This document shows positions 8,981 to 17,059 of a DNA stretch of 64,000 nt, one piece after another. The translations under genes were made by a program, and so were the position numbers. This DNA comes from an uncultured Aquimarina sp. (GTDB lineage: Bacteria; Bacteroidota; Bacteroidia; Flavobacteriales; Flavobacteriaceae). Numbering within the stretch: position 1 is the first letter of the stretch; each line of letters opens with the position of its first letter. The stretch lies in NCBI GenBank assembly GCA_947493035.1, contig CANLOW010000008.1, positions 60,530 through 124,529 of the forward strand, read 5' to 3'. The notes below the pieces were generated by a model. It was not told where the DNA came from, did no database searches, and saw only the letters and a list, made by a program, of their open reading frames with translations.

Positions 8981-11425
8981 TTATTGCTTTCCGATTCGGA
9001 TAATATCAGCGAAAATTCCAGAAGCAGTTACCGCAGCACCAGCACCAGCACCTTTAACAATTAAAGGTTGTTCTGGGTAGCGATCAGTAAAGAACAATAC
9101 GATATTATCACTTCCTTCTAAATTATAGAAAGGGTGGTCTGAAGGAATATGTTGTAAACCAACAGAAGCAACACCATCTTCGTATTGTGCTACATATTTC
9201 AAACGACAATCTTTCGATATAGCTTCATCTAAAATACCTTCGAAATGCGCTTCATTTTTCTGAAGACTTTCAAAGAAAGCAGGTACATTATCGGTATCCA
9301 ATGTTTCTTGAGGTAAGAACGCATTGTTTTTGATATCACTTAATTCTAATACATTTCCACTTTCACGGGCTAAGATTAAAATCTTACGTGCTACATCAAC
9401 ACCGCTTAAATCAATCTTTGGATCAGGTTCAGTATACCCTTCTTCTTTAGCTGCTTGTACGATATCGTGAAAAGTAACCCCTTTCTTGTAGTAATTGAAA
9501 ACGAAATTCAAACTACCTGAAAGTACGGCTTGAATTTTACGAACTCTATCACCAGAAGCGATTAAATTATTTAATGTATCAATAATTGGTAACCCAGCTC
9601 CTACGTTAGTTTCGTATAAGAATGGCGCACCATATTCTCTAGATAATTCTTGTAATTCACTGTAATTAGCTTGAGTGTCAGCACAGGCGATTTTGTTACA
9701 AGTAACGACACCAATGCTGTTCGCTAAATAGTTTTTGTAAACTTCTGCAATTTTCTCTGTAGCCGTATTATCAACGAAAATACTATTACGAAGGTTTAAT
9801 TCTTTTGTTTTTTCAAAGAAACCCTGTGGAGAAGTTGGTTCTCCGTTTTCTAAGGCTTCTTGCCAGTTATTTAAATCTAAACCTTCAGCATTGAAAACCA
9901 TTTTGCGAGAATTCGAAACAGCAACAACACGAATGGTTAAACGTAAATTCTCTTTTAAATAATCAGCTTGTTGAGCTAATTGTTCAATTAATTTCCCACC
10001 TACATTACCTACACCAGTAATGAATAAATTCAATTGTTTAGTGCTTTTTTCGAAGAAAGCTTCGTGTAATGAATTCAAGGCTTTATGAATATCATTTTTA
10101 GCAATTACAACAGAGATATTCTTTTCAGAAGCTCCTTGTGCAATAGCGCGAATGCTGATATTATTTTTTCCTAAAGTGCTAAACATTTTACCGCTTAACC
10201 CTTGGTGGTTTACCATATTATCACCAACTAAGGCAAGTATGGCTACATCAGTTTCCACTTTTAAAGGAGAAACTTTTCCTTTAGAAATTTCAAATTCAAA
10301 AGCAGTATCGATAGCTGCTTTTGCTTTTTCAACATCATTTGATTCAATCGCCAAACAAATAGAATGTTCAGAAGAAGCTTGAGTAATTAATACTACATTG
10401 ATTTTCTCTTGATACAACGTTTCAAATAAACGCTTAGAGAAACCAGGGATACCAACCATCCCTCCACCTTCAAGCGTAATCACAGCAATATTTTCAATAT
10501 GACTGATTCCTGTTACGGCTTGCTTTCTGCTTTCTACTTCACGAGTGATTAGTGTACCAAAAACTTCTGGTTCGAAAGTGTTTTTTATATAGATCGGAAT
10601 ATTTTTTTCCAATACAGGTTGAATCGTTGGAGGGTAAATCACTTTGGCACCAAAGTGAGAAAGCTCCATAGCTTCATGATATGAAATATGAGAAACAGGT
10701 TTTGCTTGTTTTACAGCTCTTGGATTTGCTGTAAACATTCCACTAACATCTGTCCAGATCAATAATTCTTCAGCATTTACTGCTGCGGCTAAAATTGCCG
10801 CTGTAAAGTCTGAACCTCCACGACCTAATGTCGTTGGTTCGCCTCCGTCAGTACGGGCAATAAAACCTGGGAATAAAGTAATACGTGCTTTGTTTGATGT
10901 AGCGTATGTATTTATTTTATCATTAGTGATTTCATAATTCACCGTTACTTTTTCTGCCGGTGTAACAGTAATGAAATCACGAGAGTCCTGAAGTACTAAG
11001 TCTAATCCTTTAACTTTAGCTGCTTCAGAAATGATGTAGGAAGAAAGAATTTCACCAAAACTTGCAATTACAGATGATGTTTTAGGTGAAAGTTCGCTTA
11101 ATAAATAAGCTCCTTCACATAAAGATTCTAATTCATTTAGTTTAGACTTTACAGTACTGATTACTCCGCTTTGAGAAGTGACAGGAATCAACTCTCGAAC
11201 AGTGTCTAAGTGACGCTTTTCGATTTCAGCTAAAGTCTCTTTGTAAGAAGTATCGTTATTAGCTGCCTGTGCTCCTGATTTTAATAATAAATCGGTAACT
11301 CCACCTAATGCAGAAACCACAACGAATAATGGTTTTTTTTCACTGTGTGAAGCAACAATTTGTAAAACTTGATTTATAGTCTGTGCGTTTGCTACAGAAG
11401 AACCTCCGAATTTTAGAACGTTCAT
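8981..11425 (-). CDS. thrA: Bifunctional aspartate kinase / homoserine dehydrogenase
   Basis: An 814-residue fusion enzyme catalysing the first and third steps from aspartate to homoserine. The kinase part opens with KFGGSSVAN (residues 5-13) and contains GRGGSDFTA. Two ACT-type regulatory segments lie around 310-455. The homoserine dehydrogenase part begins near 463 with the NAD(P)-binding FITGVGNVGGKLI and carries the family signature GYTEPDPKIDLSGVDVARK. The length is that of E. coli ThrA. It is first in thrA-thrB and is preceded by a Thr-rich leader peptide, which points to control by threonine supply in addition to ACT feedback. Confidence 0.96.
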   Translation of the reverse strand: MNVLKFGGSSVANAQTINQVLQIVASHSEKKPLFVVVSALGGVTDLLLKSGAQAANNDTSYKETLAEIEKRHLDTVRELIPVTSQSGVISTVKSKLNELESLCEGAYLLSELSPKTSSVIASFGEILSSYIISEAAKVKGLDLVLQDSRDFITVTPAEKVTVNYEITNDKINTYATSNKARITLFPGFIARTDGGEPTTLGRGGSDFTAAILAAAVNAEELLIWTDVSGMFTANPRAVKQAKPVSHISYHEAMELSHFGAKVIYPPTIQPVLEKNIPIYIKNTFEPEVFGTLITREVESRKQAVTGISHIENIAVITLEGGGMVGIPGFSKRLFETLYQEKINVVLITQASSEHSICLAIESNDVEKAKAAIDTAFEFEISKGKVSPLKVETDVAILALVGDNMVNHQGLSGKMFSTLGKNNISIRAIAQGASEKNISVVIAKNDIHKALNSLHEAFFEKSTKQLNLFITGVGNVGGKLIEQLAQQADYLKENLRLTIRVVAVSNSRKMVFNAEGLDLNNWQEALENGEPTSPQGFFEKTKELNLRNSIFVDNTATEKIAEVYKNYLANSIGVVTCNKIACADTQANYSELQELSREYGAPFLYETNVGAGLPIIDTLNNLIASGDRVRKIQAVLSGSLNFVFNYYKKGVTFHDIVQAAKEEGYTEPDPKIDLSGVDVARKILILARESGNVLELSDIKNNAFLPQETLDTDNVPAFFESLQKNEAHFEGILDEAISKDCRLKYVAQYEDGVASVGLQHIPSDHPFYNLEGSDNIVLFFTDRYPEQPLIVKGAGAGAAVTASGIFADIIRIGKQ

Positions 11426-11479
11426 ATGGTATTTTTTAAATCCACATTGTGGATGAGTAAATTATTAAATGATTTGAAG

Positions 11480-11539
11480 AGAAAACATTAATCGTGTTTT
11501 CTTAAGCCGAAAAAAATGCAAAATTAACCCCAAAGGGTT
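11480..11539 (-). promoter_or_regulatory. Candidate attenuator between Thr leader peptide and thrA
   Basis: Read on the minus strand, a short stem AACCC/GGGTT (plus 11535-11539 and 11526-11530) overlaps the last codons of the leader peptide and is followed by a U-rich stretch (AATTTTGCATTTTTTT). Its left arm overlaps the last Thr codon, so a ribosome stalled there would block it. Further on is an 8-bp stem AGAAAACA/TGTTTTCT (11480-11487 and 11495-11502). The hairpins are seen in the sequence; the attenuation mechanism is inference. Confidence 0.4.
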
Positions 11540-11604
11540 GTAGTTGTAGCTACTGGAAGAGTTGCTACGCTTACGAATGCATGAATTTTTCTACCTAAAA
11601 TCAT
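11524..11604 (-). CDS. Threonine-rich leader peptide of the thr operon
   Basis: A 26-codon open frame starting with ATG at 11604 and ending with TAA at 11524, 98 bp before thrA on the same strand. The translation runs MILGRKIHAFVSVATLPVA and then TTTTLWG: five Thr codons in all, four of them consecutive (ACA ACT ACA ACC), just before the stop. The name thrL is used for the E. coli thr leader, but this peptide has a different sequence. Short frames with runs of the pathway's end-product codon directly ahead of a biosynthetic operon are the hallmark of ribosome-mediated attenuation. A TATTTTTG promoter element lies 18 bp upstream. The role is inferred from position and composition. Confidence 0.7.
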   Translation of the reverse strand: MILGRKIHAFVSVATLPVATTTTLWG

Positions 11605-11622
11605 TTTTTCAATTTTAAGTGC

Positions 11623-11630
11623 CAAAAATA
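11623..11630 (-). promoter_or_regulatory. Candidate -7 promoter element of the thr operon
   Basis: TATTTTTG on the minus strand matches TAnnTTTG. Transcription would start near 11616, giving a 12-nt leader before the Thr-rich peptide. No TTTG is found at the usual upstream distance. Confidence 0.4.
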
Positions 11631-11646
11631 GTGTTTTTTCTTTATT

Positions 11647-11674
11647 AGTTGGGAGTTGTTGGTTGTTAGTTATT
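11647..11674. repeat. 7-bp repeat array upstream of the thr promoter
   Basis: Four heptamers in register: AGTTGGG, AGTTGTT, GGTTGTT, AGTTATT. The array lies 16 bp upstream of the candidate thr promoter box, between it and the M23 peptidase gene. Confidence 0.55.
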
Positions 11675-11750
11675 CGTGAAGTGTTGATAAAGTTTTTCAA
11701 TCTGAAAATATTTCTGTAAAGATGTTACATTCTAATAGTTAGTGATACTA

Positions 11751-12257
11751 TTAAAAGTAATCGATTGGGTTTAAGTAGAACATTTTCTTCCAGCCTTGTT
11801 TGTCAGTGTCAATCCTCCAAACGTATGGAATCAAGCTAAAAATACTATAGTGTAAGTGTGGACTTTTTCCTTTGGCATTTCCAGAATCCCCAACCCTACC
11901 AATTAATGAATTATGATTGATAACATTGAACTTGGTTGTTTTGATTTCATTTAAATGTGCATAGTAATGCAATCTCCATTTGGGGCCTAATATTAAAATT
12001 ACATTTCCTCCCATGGAAATATTACCAGCATAAAGGACAATACCTTTTGTGGAGGCATTAATTTCAGTACCATTTTTTGCAAAAATATCAACGCCTTTGT
12101 GTGTCACAGATCGTCCCCAAGGATAATACCAAAAAGATTTGGAATTATAGTCGGATTTACTGGCTCCCTTAACGGGCATTTTTAAATTTTGTGGAATTGT
12201 AAATCCTATGAACAAAATGAGTAGGATTGATATTTTGATTTGTTTGGATGTTGGCAA
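11751..12257 (-). CDS. M23 family metallopeptidase (LytM-like)
   Basis: A 168-residue exported zinc peptidase of the lysostaphin/LytM type, expected to cut peptidoglycan cross-bridges or act as a cell-wall regulator. Residues 1-24 look like an uncleaved or cleaved signal segment. The zinc ligands of the family are visible: HKGVD (H and D, about residue 72-76) and HLHYS near 135 (HxH). The fold's glycine-rich strands (GIVLYAGNISMGGNVILI) lie between. It is a near-minimal catalytic domain without LysM or coiled coil. It follows the unknown lipoprotein gene at 12291 by 33 bp and may be cotranscribed. Confidence 0.88.
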   Translation of the reverse strand: MPTSKQIKISILLILFIGFTIPQNLKMPVKGASKSDYNSKSFWYYPWGRSVTHKGVDIFAKNGTEINASTKGIVLYAGNISMGGNVILILGPKWRLHYYAHLNEIKTTKFNVINHNSLIGRVGDSGNAKGKSPHLHYSIFSLIPYVWRIDTDKQGWKKMFYLNPIDYF

Positions 12258-12290
12258 TGGTTTTTTTTATTCAGCTAATAAAATTATCAT

Positions 12291-13013
12291 TTATATTTTC
12301 AGCATTATTCTAGATTTTACTGCTCGACCATAAATTTTTCCACTTTTAGGGTTCACTCTATCGTTCAAAATATTTATCAATACATTCTTTTGTTCAGAAC
12401 TAAACTCATGAAAGCAATCAACTTCATATAATTTTAGATCATAGATTTTGTTATTTTCGTTAATGAAGATAAATGCATCAGACTTAAAGTATTTGTATTT
12501 AACCGATTTTTTAAATAGGCCAATCACTAGATCTTTATTTAAACTGGGTTTTTCTTCTAAATCAATCTCATCATATAATGTACGATTATTCAGTACTTTC
12601 AATTTTTCATCTTTGGTAAGCTTTAGGTAGTTTGCTTTTATTTGATTCTTTAAGTTATGGTAAAAGTTTTTACCATATTTAATATCGACTAAGCTATCCA
12701 TAGTAGCAGAATAACAAAAAAGATCTTCAGAAACAATACAACCCGTGAATTCAGTTTTAATGTTGAATTCGGATAACAGGTATAGACGATAATATCTTTC
12801 TTTGTCCGGATTTTCAAATTTTACGAGGCCTTTAACCAAATATTTGATGTTTTCTCTTTTGAAGTCTAGGAGTGCTTGAGTTTTACTTTTTTGACAAGTA
12901 TCAATTACATGTTGACATTGTGAAGAGAAGGGTATAAGAAAGAGAAAGGTAAGGAGGTGTAAACTCTTTATATTGAAATTTTTAAATATGGTATTTTGAA
13001 ATCTGAGATTCAT
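12291..13013 (-). CDS. Hypothetical exported protein, possible lipoprotein
   Basis: A 240-residue protein that I do not recognise. A positively charged N-terminus is followed by a hydrophobic segment and FSSQC, so it is either a lipoprotein (Cys33) or has a late signal cleavage site. The mature part is Lys-rich, with mixed helix and strand character, and contains several Cys residues (C39, C92, C100 and one near 200). It ends NPKSGKIYGRAVKSRIMLKI, vaguely like a TonB C-terminal strand, but this is too weak to call. The unusually long N-region before the hydrophobic core leaves the exact start open; there is no internal ATG that would fit better. Confidence 0.55.
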   Translation of the reverse strand: MNLRFQNTIFKNFNIKSLHLLTFLFLIPFSSQCQHVIDTCQKSKTQALLDFKRENIKYLVKGLVKFENPDKERYYRLYLLSEFNIKTEFTGCIVSEDLFCYSATMDSLVDIKYGKNFYHNLKNQIKANYLKLTKDEKLKVLNNRTLYDEIDLEEKPSLNKDLVIGLFKKSVKYKYFKSDAFIFINENNKIYDLKLYEVDCFHEFSSEQKNVLINILNDRVNPKSGKIYGRAVKSRIMLKI

Positions 13014-13063
13014 TTAGGGTAATGATCCTTAATGTTAATTAAGCTTACATCTATATTAAAATA

Positions 13064-13125
13064 TTGCAAAATTCTATACAAGCATTGGAGAATTTTATCT
13101 AGAATACTTGTATGGAATTTTGCAA
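13064..13125. repeat. 62-bp imperfect inverted repeat
   Basis: Arms TTGCAAAATTCTATACAAG (13064-13082) and CTTGTATGGAATTTTGCAA (13107-13125) are 19 bp long with one mismatch, separated by 24 bp; weaker pairing continues outside. It lies in the 250-bp gap between the unknown lipoprotein and the broken lipocalin gene. It could be a MITE remnant or a strong hairpin; no target-site duplication was recognised. Confidence 0.6.
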
Positions 13126-13267
13126 AAGTATTTTTTACTTGCATAGCTCGTAGGCTTACATTCATACTAACTGGTTGTTGATAACAAATTGAATAAACCA
13201 CAGTCTTTTCGTTTGCACATTTTTTTTAAGGTAATTCTAAAACCTTAAGTGTTGTTTCTAGTGTAAT

Positions 13268-13798
13268 TTATTTTTTTGTAAAGAAATCGTCTGAGGTTTT
13301 TTCGTATGTATACTTCGTAGTAAAAACGTTTCTTTGTTCTTCGTATTTTTCAGTTATAATTAATTTTCCTTGGTCAAAGGAAATAGTTTCAGGGTCTTCT
13401 TCTCCTTTTGCTCCTTCGATAAAATCAGGATTATTAAGGTCTTCATGAATTGCAATAACCTCTACATTTGTTCTGGTTAATACATCTTCACTAAGTACAA
13501 AAGTTCCTGTTACTCCAAGCCCATCGTAAACGCAATCGTCTGATTCATCAGCTTCGGTAACAGCAATATCTTTAAAGGTATTATCACTTTTAAATTATAT
13601 GATCGATTTTTTCTCACAGTTGGAGGCTAATTCAGTTTCATTGTCTTCAGTAACACTAATTAATTTCCATTTCCCAATTATAGTATCTTCTTCCATTTTA
13701 GGATTGATATTACCATTGTCGGTAGAATCATTATCGTCACTGCCACATGAAAATAACCACATAGCAATGAATAAGGCGATGTAAAGTTTGTTCTTCAT
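13268..13798 (-). pseudogene. Lipocalin-like lipoprotein interrupted by an in-frame stop
   Basis: The frame starting at 13798 encodes a lipoprotein signal (WLFSC, Cys18), a Ser/Asp-rich linker and the lipocalin-like opening IIGKWKLISV, and stops at codon 68 (TAA at 13595-13597). Directly after the stop the same frame continues without any other stop for 108 codons to 13268, giving FKSDNTFKDIAV, TGTFVLSEDVL, ISFDQGKLIITEKY and a final TKK. This is what follows the Cys-Glu-Lys-Lys stretch in intact members of this family. A single change such as GAA to TAA explains it. Either the gene is a recent pseudogene, the stop is read through, or the base is a sequencing error. Confidence 0.8.
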
Positions 13799-13847
13799 TT
13801 TATTTGTTTTAGTAAGTAATAATAAAGTTTAGTATAAAGTCGAGTGG

Positions 13848-14738
13848 TTACCCTCTTTTTTTAGCTCTAATAGCAGCTTCTAATTGATCCCATAATGCCT
13901 CTGGAATTTGTTGTAAAAGATTCATTTGTCCAGCTCCTTGAAGCCACTCGCCACCATCAATAGTAATAACTTCACCATTTACATATGCTGAAAAATCAGA
14001 GACTAGATAAGCTGCTAGATTCGCTAGTTCTTGATGTTCTCCAACTCGACGTAGAGGTACTTTTTTACTTAAGTCAAATTTGTCACGAATATCTTCAGGT
14101 AATAATCGATCCCAAGCACCTTTGGTAGGGAAAGGGCCAGGGGCAATAGCATTAAAGCGCATTCCGTATTTAGCCCATTCGACAGCTAAAGAACGTGTTA
14201 ATGCTAATACGCCGGCTTTAGCGGTAGCACTGGGTACAACGAAAGCCGAGCCGGTGTAGGCGTATGTGGTTACAATATTGAGAACAGACGTATTTTTTTG
14301 CTTAGTGTCAATCCAATGCTTTCCTACTGTCAAAGTGCAGTTTTTGGTTCCTTTTAAAACAATATCAATTATTGTGTCGAAGGCATTAGCTGATAAACGT
14401 TCTGTAGGAGATATAAAATTGGCTGCTGCATTATTTAGTAAAACATCTATTTTGCCAAATGTTTCAATCGCTTTAGCGTGCATTGCTTCTACTTCTTCAA
14501 TGTTTCGAACATCACAAGCAAGAGGAAGACATTTTGCATTATATGTACTTTCTAATTCAAGAGCAACCTTTTTTAGTTTTTCAAGATTTCTAGAAGTAAT
14601 GACCACATTAGCTCCAAGTTCCATAAAGTAGGAAGTCATAGATTTTCCTAATCCGCTACCACCACCTGTTACAATGATAGTTTTTCCTTTTAAAGCATCA
14701 TCACGAAGCATTTTTTTAGAGAAGTCGATTCCATTCAT
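13848..14738 (-). CDS. SDR oxidoreductase of the 2,4-dienoyl-CoA reductase type
   Basis: A 296-residue NADP(H)-dependent short-chain dehydrogenase. The TGGGSGLG cofactor motif is at residues 24-31 and the NNAAANF motif near 107. The usual YxxxK is replaced by SATAK in the context GSAFVVPSATAKAGV, which is how the mammalian-type 2,4-dienoyl-CoA reductase active site is built. The likely role is reduction of 2,4-dienoyl-CoA during beta-oxidation of polyunsaturated fatty acids. The C-terminal extension (QIPEALWDQLEAAIRAKKRG) is longer than in generic SDRs. It is monocistronic and divergent from the VOC gene. Confidence 0.82.
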   Translation of the reverse strand: MNGIDFSKKMLRDDALKGKTIIVTGGGSGLGKSMTSYFMELGANVVITSRNLEKLKKVALELESTYNAKCLPLACDVRNIEEVEAMHAKAIETFGKIDVLLNNAAANFISPTERLSANAFDTIIDIVLKGTKNCTLTVGKHWIDTKQKNTSVLNIVTTYAYTGSAFVVPSATAKAGVLALTRSLAVEWAKYGMRFNAIAPGPFPTKGAWDRLLPEDIRDKFDLSKKVPLRRVGEHQELANLAAYLVSDFSAYVNGEVITIDGGEWLQGAGQMNLLQQIPEALWDQLEAAIRAKKRG

Positions 14739-14830
14739 GTTTGGAATATACGATAAATATGCAAACCGTTTAATTTTTAGAAATCAGTATATTATAAGAA
14801 ATTCAAACATTAACCCTAAATGACATAATT

Positions 14831-15220
14831 ATGCGATTAAATGCAGGTATTTTGACAGAGAAGCTAGAAGAAACAAAGTTTTTCTATACAGGTATATTAG
14901 AATTCTCTGTTAAATTTGAAAATGAGTTTTATTTATTATTACAAACTCCGAATAAGAAAGACTGCATTAGTTTTTTATTACCTAACCATCCAACACAACA
15001 ACCTTTTTTTCATAAATCATTTAAAGGAGAAGGCATGTATTTGACGATAGAAGTTGATGATGTTGATGCTTTTTATACTGGTATCATTAATAAAGGAAAA
15101 GAAATTAAAGTGCGTCTCAGAGATGAGCCTTGGGGAGAGCGTCATTTTGCGATTGAAGACCCAAATGGAATTGGGATTGATATAGTGGAATATACTGCTC
15201 CTGATCATCCGAATATTTAG
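14831..15220 (+). CDS. VOC (glyoxalase/bleomycin-resistance fold) protein
   Basis: A 129-residue single VOC module with the paired beta-alpha-beta-beta-beta pattern. It has the recurring elements FYTGILEFSVKFE at the start and FAIEDPNGIGIDIVEY at the end, with Glu residues that could be metal ligands. Substrate cannot be read from the sequence. Its 3' end overlaps the convergent mutase-like gene by 4 bp. A methylmalonyl-CoA epimerase role is tempting given that neighbour, but the opposite strand and generic sequence do not support it. Confidence 0.8.
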   Translation: MRLNAGILTEKLEETKFFYTGILEFSVKFENEFYLLLQTPNKKDCISFLLPNHPTQQPFFHKSFKGEGMYLTIEVDDVDAFYTGIINKGKEIKVRLRDEPWGERHFAIEDPNGIGIDIVEYTAPDHPNI

Positions 15221-15762
15221 ACAGGCAAGTGATTATAAACTTGTTTCACAAAATAAGCCGTTTTTTCTTCCAATTCTTGATGGCCAAATAACATATCTAT
15301 TGGAGGAGTAGTGAGATGTTTACTAAGTAGTTGTAAGTTGTTAAGGTCCTCTTTAGAACATAATATAGTATCAATTTGGGCTAATTGTGCATAAATGAGC
15401 TCTTGCGCTGTTTCCGTTGTAGTATAAACCTCTATGAAGAAGTTTATTTTACGTGTATTCGCAGATTCGTTTTTAGTGTCAATAATAGCAAGCAAAGTTC
15501 TTAATGCTCTTATGCCTGCAATAAATTCTACAGTTAATATTTCTGTAGTGACTAATAGATTAATCTTTTTCATATGCTCTATTTGCTTTACCAAATGAAC
15601 TATTTCATCTATTGAAAATTGATGGATTACTTCTAAAGTAGATTTATCAATAGTGGTGTCGAAAAAAAGTTTTTTAGGTAAGGCTTCGTAGCCTCTAGTA
15701 AATGGTGGGAAACTAGCTTGCGTAAAGTCATTGATATGTAATTCTTTCGTAAGTGTCTTCAT
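15217..15762 (-). CDS. Short mutB-like protein, apparent remnant of methylmalonyl-CoA mutase large subunit
   Basis: A 181-residue intact frame, 4 bp after the mutA-like gene. The segment FPPFTRGYEALPKKL resembles the PPFLRGPYxTMY region near the N-terminus of methylmalonyl-CoA mutase, and TVEFIAGIRALRTLLAII resembles the FMEIAKxRAxRMLW helix of its barrel. A normal catalytic subunit has about 700 residues and a C-terminal B12 domain with DxHxxG; here most of the barrel and all of the B12 domain are absent. The frame contains no stop and looks translated, so this may be a retained non-catalytic partner rather than simple debris. The homology is by eye and weak. Confidence 0.5.
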   Translation of the reverse strand: MKTLTKELHINDFTQASFPPFTRGYEALPKKLFFDTTIDKSTLEVIHQFSIDEIVHLVKQIEHMKKINLLVTTEILTVEFIAGIRALRTLLAIIDTKNESANTRKINFFIEVYTTTETAQELIYAQLAQIDTILCSKEDLNNLQLLSKHLTTPPIDMLFGHQELEEKTAYFVKQVYNHLPV

Positions 15763-15766
15763 TGTC

Positions 15767-17059
15767 TTAGCTATTGCTGTAAGTTTGTTCCCAAATAGGT
15801 TGTTCTAAAAGTTCGCTCTCTTTTTTAGGGAGTAAAGATTTTATCGTAGTAAATTTCTTAGAAGGTTTTGAAAAAGGATATGTTTTTGCAATTTTATGTT
15901 CTATGTGTATTTCATGAGATAGCTTAAAATTTTCGGCTATTTTGTGGAAATTTTCTTGAATTTTACGCTGGATGATACCTTTTTCAAGTAGATCAATATA
16001 GTTTCGGTCTTTCGATATTTCATTGAAAAGAGCAATGCTTTTTTCTACAAGTTGAAGAGAAACTTTTTCAAATGCTAAAGCCCCTTCAAAACGTAGAGGA
16101 GTTTTTTTAGAAATAGATAAAAGATTTTCTAAACTTATTAGGGGGAAATGTGTGTCTTCATCAAAAAAAGTATTATGATCAGGCATTGAACAAATAATGT
16201 CAACACTGGAAGAAAAACCTATGAGGTGCTCTATACTTTCCAATTTTAGATTAAGAGACGAAGGAAATGCTCTGAGGTTGAAACTGCTTTTCTGTTGTAT
16301 GATAGTATAGTCTATCACTTTTCCTAAATCATTACAATAAGTTTCATGTAATGTTTTTAGACTCTTTAATTTCGCAGTTTCAACCAATACATCGGTATTG
16401 CAGCTTACGATATAATTTATATGGTTTATTTCGGGAAATGTTTCGCAATACCAAGCTAACTGGCTTATACTATAAGCCAATTGTTGAGATACACTAGCAC
16501 CTGCATTTTGAAAATTACTAAGGTTGATGCATAGAGTTGTGTTTGGGTGATGTAACAACCGCTTACAGCTATTTAGATCTAGACTTCGGTCAGTAAACCA
16601 TTCGCCAGTTCTCGTCAGCTTCCCTAAAGGATCAATTAATAATTGTACTTTCTGAAAATCTTCTATTTTCTTTATAAAATGGACATCTAAGAAAAAACAT
16701 TGTAAGTAGACAACACAAGATATACCATCTAGTAATTTTTGAAGATCAACTAAGGGATGATGTAGGCTAAAAAACAACATGTTTGCCCCAGTGTTAACAG
16801 CTTTTTTTGCTTTTAGATTTGCCTCAGTTTCGTTAATTTCATCTATGTAAACTGCAGTTTTTGTAGTTGTGTTTTTTAAAGTAACTGCTTTTCTTTTACA
16901 ATCTTTCGAACTATAATATGGTAATATGCCAATTGAATCCGAAGTTTTTCGAATAAGTTTTGTTTCAAAATCTTCGCCAGCTAACAAGTATTGTACTTTT
17001 TGCTTCCATGCTTTTACTGAAACTTCTTCAAAAAAAATATCAACTGGATTATTCTTCAT
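15767..17059 (-). CDS. mutA: Divergent methylmalonyl-CoA mutase small (beta) subunit
   Basis: A 430-residue protein when started at the second Met (MKNNPVDIFFEEVSVKAWKQ), which matches how flavobacterial MutA proteins begin; the frame is open up to 17104. Family traces include LCINLSNFQNAGASVSQQLA (barrel strand), VETAKLKSLK (usually FFEIAKLRALR) and GIIQRKIQENF near the C-terminus. The small subunit normally pairs with a B12-binding large subunit to interconvert succinyl- and methylmalonyl-CoA. Here the conserved segments are strongly diverged and no full-length mutB follows. It overlaps the ftsB-like gene by 11 bp. Confidence 0.7.
   Translation of the reverse strand: MKNNPVDIFFEEVSVKAWKQKVQYLLAGEDFETKLIRKTSDSIGILPYYSSKDCKRKAVTLKNTTTKTAVYIDEINETEANLKAKKAVNTGANMLFFSLHHPLVDLQKLLDGISCVVYLQCFFLDVHFIKKIEDFQKVQLLIDPLGKLTRTGEWFTDRSLDLNSCKRLLHHPNTTLCINLSNFQNAGASVSQQLAYSISQLAWYCETFPEINHINYIVSCNTDVLVETAKLKSLKTLHETYCNDLGKVIDYTIIQQKSSFNLRAFPSSLNLKLESIEHLIGFSSSVDIICSMPDHNTFFDEDTHFPLISLENLLSISKKTPLRFEGALAFEKVSLQLVEKSIALFNEISKDRNYIDLLEKGIIQRKIQENFHKIAENFKLSHEIHIEHKIAKTYPFSKPSKKFTTIKSLLPKKESELLEQPIWEQTYSNS

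Noticed and set aside
13010..13201. 63-residue minus-strand frame
   Set aside because: It lies across the inverted repeat at 13064-13125, has no plausible domain or signal and overlaps the start of the neighbouring lipoprotein gene.
13595..13798. A genuine 67-residue short lipoprotein
   Set aside because: The same frame continues with family-like sequence for 108 codons after the stop, which points to a broken longer gene.
14266..14631. 121-residue plus-strand frame
   Set aside because: Antisense to the SDR gene, whose cofactor and active-site motifs are intact.
14831..15220. Methylmalonyl-CoA epimerase
   Set aside because: It is a generic VOC protein on the opposite strand from the mutase-like genes, without specific epimerase motifs that I can see.
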